Assembly (NCBI RefSeq): GCF_946478785.1
Contig: NZ_CAMLDD010000011.1
Coordinates: 1 to 64,000, forward strand
Length of the DNA: 64,000 bases
Direction: 5' to 3'
Source of the DNA: an uncultured Flavobacterium sp.
GTDB taxonomy: Bacteria > Bacteroidota > Bacteroidia > Flavobacteriales > Flavobacteriaceae
The position numbers were made by a program, and so were the translations under genes. The notes below the pieces were generated by a model. The model saw only the letters and a program-made list of their open reading frames with translations. It was not told the DNA's origin and did no database searches. How positions within the stretch are numbered: position 1 is the stretch's first letter; every line of letters starts with the position of its first letter. Below are positions 18,636 to 25,264 of the stretch, piece after piece.

Positions 18636-18888
18636 TTGATTGATCTTCGTCTAACAGATTTGTAACTTATGAGCTAATGATACATATATATCAATTGTGA
18701 CGTTGAGAAAAGTTAATTTGTAGACATAAAATGGAAGATTATGTTTATAATGGACGCCCGTCTTATATGAAAGTATTTGACGGGTTTTCCATTTTTTCAG
18801 AAGTCAACCTCAACCGGATATTATACGTCAATCAAAAATAAAAACAATTGCATTTAAATCGAACAACTTGTATGAATGATTAACTTTT
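18636..18888. other. Intergenic stretch with a hairpin
   Basis: CCCGTC (18757-18762) can pair with GACGGG (18779-18784), followed by a T-rich tract, and AAATGG/CCATTT lies outside it. It could be a terminator-like structure. A 36-codon frame covers the same bases (18731-18841) but is not convincing. Confidence 0.35.
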
Positions 18889-19620
18889 TTATTCTCCGTG
18901 ATAGATGTTATGAAACATTTCTGCCAGTTTTGAAGGCTCTTCTTTCCATGCATTGAACATTCCCAATCCCAATTCATCAGGAATAATTTCCAATTCATCT
19001 AATTCTACATTATCCAATATTATTTTTGCTATACCTTTCGGCGCCGGCATTTCCCAGTCACTTCCTTTATTCATATCTGTATCAATAGCACCTGGATTTA
19101 CCATGTGAACACTGATTCCTTTTTTTGCTAACTCTGTACGGGCAGATAATGTTGCTGAGAAAAGGGCTGCTTTGGATGCTGAGTAGCCTGCAATTGAGGG
19201 AAGTGGAGAATAGGCTACAATTGATATAATATTTACAATTTTTGAAGGGGCGTTGTTCTCTAATATTGGAGCAAACGCCCTCATCATATTTATTGTACCA
19301 TAGTAGTTGGTTTTCATATCATATTCCATTCCACTAATTTCTCCTTCTAAAATAGTGCCCTGGTTAAACGTTCCCGCATTATTGATTAGGATTTGAACAT
19401 CCTGAGTTTTTTCAATTATTAGGGAAATTTGCGATTTATCAGTAATGTCTAGTTCTAAAGCGACCACTCTTTCATCTCCAAAATCTGGTAGTTTTTTTAA
19501 ATCGCGTGAAGTGGCATAAATTTTTCTGGCACCTTTTTCCAATGCTGCTTCAACGAGTGATTTACCAATTCCTCTGTTTGCTCCTGTAATTAATATTACT
19601 TTGTCTTTCAATGTTTGCAT
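18889..19620 (-). CDS. SDR family oxidoreductase
   Basis: The 243-residue short-chain dehydrogenase has the NAD(P)-binding motif TGANRGIG near residue 13, NNAG at about 80, and the catalytic Ser-Tyr-Lys set (IISIVAYSPLPSIAGYSASKAA) as YSASK. After the active site HMVNPGAIDTDM is typical of classical SDRs. The substrate is unknown. The start is set at ATG 19620 (MQTLKDKVILITG); the longer frame from 19656 begins upstream of a perfect -7 element (19646-19653) and cannot be translated from that promoter. Confidence 0.9.
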   Translation of the reverse strand: MQTLKDKVILITGANRGIGKSLVEAALEKGARKIYATSRDLKKLPDFGDERVVALELDITDKSQISLIIEKTQDVQILINNAGTFNQGTILEGEISGMEYDMKTNYYGTINMMRAFAPILENNAPSKIVNIISIVAYSPLPSIAGYSASKAALFSATLSARTELAKKGISVHMVNPGAIDTDMNKGSDWEMPAPKGIAKIILDNVELDELEIIPDELGLGMFNAWKEEPSKLAEMFHNIYHGE

Positions 19621-19645
19621 ATCGCTTTTTATTAAAATTATTACG

Positions 19646-19653
19646 CAAAAATA
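19646..19653 (-). promoter_or_regulatory. Predicted SDR -7 element
   Basis: TATTTTTG on the minus strand is a perfect TAnnTTTG. It implies a leader of about 19 nt and fixes the SDR start at 19620. Confidence 0.5.
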
Positions 19654-19741
19654 CATTGACGACTAAGCTTGTAAAATCCGAAACTTGCTGAATTATCGTT
19701 GAAAGGTTACAGTATGCTTGTATGTCTTAAGACTCAGATGT

Positions 19742-20380
19742 TTATTTTTTTGCTACGATCTTAATATGAAATTCAATAGAATCCGACATAGTCTGATCAG
19801 CTAAAAGATTGTAGAATTTTCCTGATTTATACCGAATACCCCATTTTGTTCGATCAATAACCAGCTTATTATTCATTTTGACAATTCCGTTCTTAACTTC
19901 TGTTTTAGCTGAAAAAGTAATTGAGTGTGTGATTCCTTTAATGGTTAAATTTCCTGTAACTTTCTTGTCTTCAGTATTTATTGATGTAACCTTGGTAAAC
20001 ACAATTGTAGAAATGGGAAATTTTTTAACATCAAAAAAGTCAGGATCTTTTAAGTGATTAATAAGTCCGTTATCACTACTATGTTTTTCATCTTCAATTG
20101 TATTCATATCGACCTCGGCCGTACCACCCATTAGTTGACCGTTTTCGATCATTAATTCTCCTTTTGAGATATAGACATACCCTGTATGACTGTTTGAACC
20201 AATGAGCATAGAGCCTTTCCATGTTACAACACTTTCCTTAGTATCTATTACATATTTTTTATTCCCAATAGATAATGATAAGGAGCTTGACAGTGCATTA
20301 TTTTTATTTTCTTCTTTTACAGGTCCACGGCAACCGAAGAAGGATAAAGCAATAATTAAAAGTGTTAGTTTGTTGTTCAT
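19742..20380 (-). CDS. YceI family lipoprotein
   Basis: The 212-residue protein has a lipoprotein signal (LLIIALSFFGC) and a YceI domain: YVIDTKESVVTWKGS, HTGYVYISKGEL, LKDPDFFDVKKFP, GNLTIKGITHSITF and the closing DRTKWGIRYKSGKFY. YceI proteins are lipocalin-like barrels that bind long isoprenoid or amphipathic molecules in the periplasm. It lies 34 bp downstream of the 20415-20954 gene on the same strand, so the two are likely co-transcribed from the divergent region upstream of 20954. Confidence 0.9.
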   Translation of the reverse strand: MNNKLTLLIIALSFFGCRGPVKEENKNNALSSSLSLSIGNKKYVIDTKESVVTWKGSMLIGSNSHTGYVYISKGELMIENGQLMGGTAEVDMNTIEDEKHSSDNGLINHLKDPDFFDVKKFPISTIVFTKVTSINTEDKKVTGNLTIKGITHSITFSAKTEVKNGIVKMNNKLVIDRTKWGIRYKSGKFYNLLADQTMSDSIEFHIKIVAKK

Positions 20381-20414
20381 AAGATTATACGTTAATGTAT
20401 TTTTAATTTATTAT

Positions 20415-20954
20415 TTAGCAGCCGCCTTTACGAGGAGCACGTTTATAAATCACTTTACTATCCAGTTCTACATAGTCCACAGATATTATTGGATATGAAT
20501 ACTTGGGCGCGTGCGATACGCTATGGCTTTTTAAAATTATTTTGTCATTAACTTTCAGGCTATGCAATTGCTTAAGTTGAGACTTTTCCGGCTCAACTTT
20601 AAGAATATAGTCGTCACCATTAATCCTGGCCATCACACCGAAACCTAATACTGATCCTGGCGGAAGAGAAAGTGAGTTTACAACAGCCTCCATATTGGTA
20701 AAGGCACTTATGTGCTTCCTTATTTTAGCAGCTCCGGCAAGCACTTTTTTACCTCGGGGAGACGCTTCCCACTTTTTGTACTTTATACCATCTGGGCTAG
20801 CTTCCCATTTTTTTAATTCGGCTTTCCTCTCGGCAACAGAGAGTGCCTTTCGGATTGGTTTTTTAGGAGTTTCATTTTTAATTTCGCAATTTGCAAACAT
20901 TAGTCCACTTACCACAACCAGCGGTAAAATCAGCGCATAAATGATTTTTTTCAT
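20415..20954 (-). CDS. Unrecognised secreted or lipoprotein with KKWEASP repeat
   Basis: This 179-residue protein has an N-terminal signal (LPLVVVSGLMFANC, possible lipobox at C23), a charged stretch with a tandem motif (KKWEASPDG and KKWEASPRG) and a C-terminal half that looks like a small beta-rich domain (SVLGFGVMARINGDDYILKV). It ends in KRAPRKGGC with a terminal Cys. No family was recognised. It probably heads a two-gene operon with the YceI gene and is divergent from the membrane-bound winged-helix regulator, which may control it. Confidence 0.6.
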   Translation of the reverse strand: MKKIIYALILPLVVVSGLMFANCEIKNETPKKPIRKALSVAERKAELKKWEASPDGIKYKKWEASPRGKKVLAGAAKIRKHISAFTNMEAVVNSLSLPPGSVLGFGVMARINGDDYILKVEPEKSQLKQLHSLKVNDKIILKSHSVSHAPKYSYPIISVDYVELDSKVIYKRAPRKGGC

Positions 20955-21135
20955 ATTTTTTTACAGGTTTAATTTAAAATAGATTCATCTCCTGATAAAT
21001 CTTGCTCATGTAAGGCATTCTTTTATTTTTCCCATCCTTTTAAAGTTGGTGAAACAAAATTAATTTGATATTTTTCGGTTGAGGGATTTGAATTGTAAAT
21101 AAAAATGTAAACTTTGTAAATATAATATTGACACT

Positions 21136-22026
21136 ATGCATGTTAGTCGAAATCTCCTCTCTGGGAAACGCAAATACCTATTCGTATTGATACTGCTCTC
21201 ATTTATCTCTGTGATCTGCGCGGCTTTCAAAATGGAGGATAGTGAGGATTTTGATATTTCAAGAAGAGAATTTTTGCTCCGCAGAATTGGACATGAACTA
21301 CTTTTGCAGTCGGGCGATAGTACATCAAGAGTGCTTCCTGTAAAAAAGATCGCCCAAAATGAATATCAAATCAGGTTTGAGAATGAGTTTGCTTTTTTAC
21401 CCGACTCTTTGGTGAGTACAATGTTGCGTTTGTTGGGTAAAGACCCCCTCGCAAGTGATTATATTGTTAGCGTTCTGAATTGTGGTAACTCAAGTGTTGC
21501 TTATGGATACGCTATATCCAAAAATAAAAAAGATGATATTGTAGCATGCATAGGAAGAAAGCAGCCTAAAGGATGCTATATGATCAACATCAAATTCAAA
21601 CCAACAGGCATAAATACAGCAAAAAACGGATATATTCTGGGAGGCTTTTCATTTTTAGCATTCGTTGGGTTTGTTTTTTTGAGATCTGTTAAGCCACTAA
21701 GAACCTTGCCTGATAATAAGAACACAAATATGTTCACTTTAGGTTCTGTGTTGTTTGATGCTAAAAACAGGAAACTCATCACAAATGATAAGACAATAGA
21801 ACTGACCGGAACGGAAACCCGTGTATTACTCATTTTCGCATCGTCTCCCAACGAAACCATTGAGAGAAGCCGATTGCAAAAAGAGATATGGGAAGATGAA
21901 GGTGTTATTGTGGGGCGCAGTCTGGATATGTTTATATCGAAACTTAGAAAAAAATTGGAATGTGACCCGAATATCAACATTGTGGTGATACGCGGGAAAG
22001 GATATAAACTTGAAATTAGCGCTTAA
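21136..22026 (+). CDS. Membrane-anchored winged-helix (OmpR/PhoB-type) transcriptional regulator
   Basis: In this 296-residue protein a first membrane helix (~14-31) leads to an extracytoplasmic domain (~32-164, with Cys at 116, 138 and 147). A second helix (~165-183, YILGGFSFLAFVGFVFLRS) returns to the cytoplasm, and a C-terminal winged helix (~199-296; TGTETRVLLIFASSPNE, LQKEIWEDEGVIVGRSLDMF, VIRGKGYKLEI) follows. The order is the reverse of ToxR/CadC, whose DNA-binding domain is N-terminal. There is no receiver domain or kinase, so it should be a one-component sensor-regulator. It is divergent from the 20954/20380 gene pair, a plausible target. Confidence 0.8.
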   Translation: MHVSRNLLSGKRKYLFVLILLSFISVICAAFKMEDSEDFDISRREFLLRRIGHELLLQSGDSTSRVLPVKKIAQNEYQIRFENEFAFLPDSLVSTMLRLLGKDPLASDYIVSVLNCGNSSVAYGYAISKNKKDDIVACIGRKQPKGCYMINIKFKPTGINTAKNGYILGGFSFLAFVGFVFLRSVKPLRTLPDNKNTNMFTLGSVLFDAKNRKLITNDKTIELTGTETRVLLIFASSPNETIERSRLQKEIWEDEGVIVGRSLDMFISKLRKKLECDPNINIVVIRGKGYKLEISA

Positions 22027-22072
22027 GAGAATAGAATAATTCAGAAAGTAGGCTCGTAAATGTATTACCCTT

Positions 22073-22927
22073 TTATTTAATTTCCTTAAGTAGTCGGCGA
22101 GGTTTTCTTGGTTCTAAAAAATTTCTTTTTTCAAGTTTGTGATCAACCGATATTGTGTCAAATTGACTTAAATTAATACTCCCTGTGAATGGTTTTGAAA
22201 AATACACTACAGAATCATTTAAGAATTTAAGCCTAATTTTTGTTTTAAAATTGCCTGAGTATTTGACAATTTTTGTCAATATAAAATGATTTGGTTTTAA
22301 CGCAATTCCTCCATAACTATTTCCACATCCAGAATATTCCCAATATTCTATTGGTCTCCATTTTCCGGATTTATCTAAAGCTTCCTGGATTAACATTAGT
22401 CTCCAATCTTGTACTTCTACTCTGATTGATTCTGAAGCAGGATTTATTATGAAGACAGGCATTCCCTTCAATAGTTTTGGATTTTTTTCCAAAAATTTTT
22501 GTACTGAAAAATATGAAATCGAATCTATACTCTTTTGTTTTGGTGAAGTCTTATCTCTCCACATGTAGTTTTTGAATAGGTCAAAATTTGAGTCAATTCT
22601 TTTAATAGTAATTTCTGTTGTAGTATCAACTAATATTTTGAGACCATTGCGTTTTACAACATTTTTGTTTGTCGTGTCTGATAAAAAATGATCATCAATG
22701 AAATATTTATATGGTTCGATTGTATCTCTTAGATCAGATATGTTGGCATTTTTTTGAATCTTATTAATAAAGTTTTCAGGGTTTTCAATTGCGTTAGGGG
22801 AATAGTATAAAGTTGCCACAGCTAATGTGTCAATAACTTTAGGAAATTTAAAATTATTTGCTGTAGAATAATCTTTCTTACAGCTTATAAATAATATTAT
22901 TAGAAAAAGGTAAATGAAATTTCTCAT
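22073..22927 (-). CDS. Unrecognised lipoprotein
   Basis: The 284-residue protein has a lipoprotein signal (LFLIILFISCKKD, Cys at 16). The rest is hydrophilic with a Pro-rich middle (KNPKLLKGMPVFIINPASES), and the C-terminal half has alternating beta-like segments (HFILTKIVKYSGNFKTKIRL). No domain was recognised. It lies 16 bp downstream of the NagB-like gene on the same strand, so the two are likely one transcription unit. Confidence 0.65.
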   Translation of the reverse strand: MRNFIYLFLIILFISCKKDYSTANNFKFPKVIDTLAVATLYYSPNAIENPENFINKIQKNANISDLRDTIEPYKYFIDDHFLSDTTNKNVVKRNGLKILVDTTTEITIKRIDSNFDLFKNYMWRDKTSPKQKSIDSISYFSVQKFLEKNPKLLKGMPVFIINPASESIRVEVQDWRLMLIQEALDKSGKWRPIEYWEYSGCGNSYGGIALKPNHFILTKIVKYSGNFKTKIRLKFLNDSVVYFSKPFTGSINLSQFDTISVDHKLEKRNFLEPRKPRRLLKEIK

Positions 22928-22943
22928 TAGTGTGTAGATAATA

Positions 22944-23864
22944 CTATAAACCTAAATTAGGCAATACAAAAGATTTAGTATTGGGATGTAACCTTATCCA
23001 TAACCCTGGATTTGCATTTAATTGCAGTAATGCTTCCTCTTTATTTGAACTCAGATTTGTGTTAAGCACATTTGCATAAGTTTGGATTTTACCAGGAGCA
23101 GAATCGGCATCTACTACAGACTGAACAATCTTTTTGGCTTGTAATATCGCAGCTGGCCCTAAGGTGAGGATATATTCAGCAGATCGACATTCCTTTTCAT
23201 CTCTTTCATTTACAAGGCTTCCGCCAGCTTTAAATTTGCTAATATGGTGCTCCAAAATACTGCTCGATATTGGAATTATCCCTGCAATATGATGACTATG
23301 TGCTCCGGAGAAAGGTTTAATATAGGCAAGGTGTGATGCCTGATTTTCTTCCGGACCATGACCAATAAAAAATATATCCAAACCACCCAATTCTTCCAAT
23401 TTAGTCAAATACTCTACAAGCGCGGACTCTAAATCTTTAGTATCTGTTCGCATTGGTGTAAAGCTTTTTATTTTTTTGAAAAAGGCATCACCTAAAATAC
23501 GCTCAAAATCCCTGACAAAACTAAAACCATTATTCATGCTCAAAGGAGCAAGTGCATCCTGAGTAAACACATTCAGCCTGCAGAGCAGTTCATCCTGTTC
23601 AGCTGACTTGGCTAATTCTCCCAGCAAACGGTGTAACTCCTGAGCGCCTCTTCCACCAAGAAGGGCAATATTAATATCACCTTCTTTTGATGCTGCGGTG
23701 CTGTAAAGCTCATTTAACATTGCCAGACCAACCTCTGCTTCAGTACTAAGGACAGTTGGTATTATGCCATAATCAGTAAAATTAAATTCTTGCTCCCTCT
23801 TTTGAGACAACCACACATTATTGTTGTCTTCATATCTTGTGAAATGGGATTTGTTTAAATTCAT
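22944..23864 (-). CDS. NagB/RpiA-superfamily-like protein (sugar-phosphate isomerase/deaminase fold)
   Basis: This 306-residue cytoplasmic protein shows IALLGGRGAQELHRLLGELA (~65-85), RLNVFTQDALAPLSMNNGFSF (~97-117) and DIFFIGHGPEENQASHLAY (~160-180). They line up with the sugar-phosphate loop, the loop around the first catalytic Asp and the LGxGxDGHIAFNEP loop of NagB/6-phosphogluconolactonase enzymes. The catalytic DGHI is altered to EENQAS, so classic deaminase chemistry is doubtful. The C terminus (LWIRLHPNTKSFVLP) is unfamiliar. The following gene (22927) encodes a lipoprotein with no obvious sugar link. The family assignment is by motif only. Confidence 0.5.
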   Translation of the reverse strand: MNLNKSHFTRYEDNNNVWLSQKREQEFNFTDYGIIPTVLSTEAEVGLAMLNELYSTAASKEGDINIALLGGRGAQELHRLLGELAKSAEQDELLCRLNVFTQDALAPLSMNNGFSFVRDFERILGDAFFKKIKSFTPMRTDTKDLESALVEYLTKLEELGGLDIFFIGHGPEENQASHLAYIKPFSGAHSHHIAGIIPISSSILEHHISKFKAGGSLVNERDEKECRSAEYILTLGPAAILQAKKIVQSVVDADSAPGKIQTYANVLNTNLSSNKEEALLQLNANPGLWIRLHPNTKSFVLPNLGL

Positions 23865-24022
23865 TATAATTGTTTATTTATTTAAATTCATTAATTATGT
23901 TTCGGATTTGCCACTCGAGCGATAGCGAACAGACGAAGCAAATCATCCCAAATACAAAACCAACTTTAAATTCAGGTAATTGCCCAAATCTGTTGTGGCG
24001 GTTGTAAGCAGTTTTTATTCTT

Positions 24023-24414
24023 TTATTGGGTTTCTGTATTCAGTTTTAATTTCAATAGGTGAATCACTAATTTAATAGCTTTTAATTCAGTTTTTAAACT
24101 CAAAAGTGTTTCCACCATAAACTTATCTAAATCGGAAGGAATTTCCATTTCACTATCTCTGAATTGCTTAATTAAAACGTCAAAATAATCTAAAATTGTT
24201 TTTTGTCCGTCAGCATCCAGAAACATTTCTTGAAGCCAATAATCCATTGTATTCATTTTCATCTTTCCGTCCACATCTTTTTCCCATATAGCGATTTGTT
24301 CAGGATTCAACCAATTCCATTTTTTATTCGTACAAAATATTTCTCCTTTTCAGGGTATGATTTAATAAAGTCAAATTCTGGTAAATCTTTTTTCTTTTTT
24401 AAAAAACTAAACAT
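24023..24414 (-). pseudogene. Frameshifted hypothetical gene (or -1 frameshift candidate)
   Basis: From ATG 24414 the minus strand reads MFSFLKKKKDLPEFDFIKYP ... YFVRIKN and then stops at TGA after NGIG. In the -1 frame it continues as WNWLNPEQIAIWEKDVDG and runs to 24023. Together they give about 130 residues, rich in Lys/Glu and amphipathic helix. The switch lies at an A6T run (24319-24325, read on minus), which in the zero frame is A AAA AAT, a legal slippery heptamer. A simple one-base deletion is more likely. The family is unknown; the ATG at 24310 gives only the C-terminal 95 residues. Confidence 0.5.
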
Positions 24415-24837
24415 ATTAAATTCAGATTGATTTTGGTTTTTCTAAAATTGCTTGCGTTTCAGTACTACAGCGATTTTGGGAATTAAATTAACCCATTTCC
24501 CTTCTGGTACTCGTTTGCAACGAGACTTTATAAAACTAATAACTGCTATACTAGTAAAAGTTGTAACCATACTGTCGATAGCTTTATATCTCAGACATTT
24601 TTCTTTCAAATATATTAATTTTAAGAAACTGAAAAGTAAAAAAGCAAAAGTTAAGTTTTTTAAGTTAATCCAGTTTTAGCTAACAGCGTTGAAAACGCTA
24701 CGATTTATCTATTAATATAAATGATACTCGCTGTAATCGAGCATCAGGGTAAGAGGATAATGAAGACTAGTGGGATTTGAATTTTTTGCAAGAATCAAAA
24801 AACGGTAAATTGCAAATAATAGAAAAAGTTTTCTGAT
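24415..24837. other. Gene-free stretch with three short palindromes
   Basis: The arms CTCGTT/AACGAG (24510-24524), AGCGTT/AACGCT (24685-24699) and TGATACTCG/CGAGCATCA (24722-24746) each form a small hairpin. No open frame looks coding. It may be the residue of a repeat or mobile element. Confidence 0.4.
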
Positions 24838-25004
24838 TTAATAGTCTTTGTATTCGTAATTTAGAATTTGCTTATTCTCTTTAATTGCTTCAACATCAGT
24901 AAGTTTTTGTCAGCTTTATAGTATGTGGATAATCTTTCTGTTCCCTCAGGATTATCATTTCAAAGGTCAGCCTTTAAGCAATGGAGCAAGAGGGGATTTT
25001 GACC
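24838..25004 (-). pseudogene. C-terminal remnant of a decayed gene
   Basis: On the minus strand HCLKADL, a TGA, NDNPEGTERLSTYYKADKN, a one-base frameshift in an A run, and LTDVEAIKENKQILNYEYKD then a stop (24838-24840) together read as a single protein C terminus. The TGA probably replaced a Trp codon. The family was not recognised. Confidence 0.4.
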
Positions 25005-25021
25005 ATTGCTACAGTTAGTTT

Positions 25022-25147
25022 GGTGTGCAATGGGCGGTTAGGCAAGTAGTTACAACGGGTGCCGTAACAGGTTTCATGGCGGCATTGGATGCAGAACGTT
25101 ATTTAGTGGCAAAAGATTCTACTTTTGAAGCTCTACATCTCCTATAA
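25022..25147 (+). pseudogene. 3' remnant of thioredoxin reductase (trxB)
   Basis: The frame reads GVQWAVRQVVTTGAVTGFMAA followed by LDAERYLVAKDSTFE and a stop. Intact TrxB proteins end with GDVxDxxYRQAxxAAGxGxxAALDAERYL, so this is its FAD-binding C terminus with eroded residues. About 42 codons remain and no upstream part of the gene is present. Confidence 0.6.
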
Positions 25148-25163
25148 TTAATAATTACTATGA

Positions 25164-25191
25164 ATAGGTATAGGTATAGGTATAGGTATAG
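25164..25191 (+). repeat. TAGGTA hexamer microsatellite
   Basis: About 4.6 perfect copies of the 6-bp unit TAGGTA lie between the trxB remnant and the 3' end of the TonB-dependent receptor gene. Confidence 0.9.
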
Positions 25192-25264
25192 AAGAGATGA
25201 ATGCCTTGATATTTTATTGATTGAATTAAATATCAAGGCGGCTATTTGGTCAATAAAACAAATC

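Noticed and set aside
18731..18841. A 36-codon open frame (MEDYVYNGRPSYMK...).
   Set aside because: It is short, has no promoter or family, and overlaps a hairpin; it may be a chance frame.
24838..25191. Insertion-sequence or transposase remnant in the 24.4-25.2 kb gap.
   Set aside because: No transposase motif or terminal inverted repeats with a target duplication were found; the readable fragments look like ordinary gene tails.
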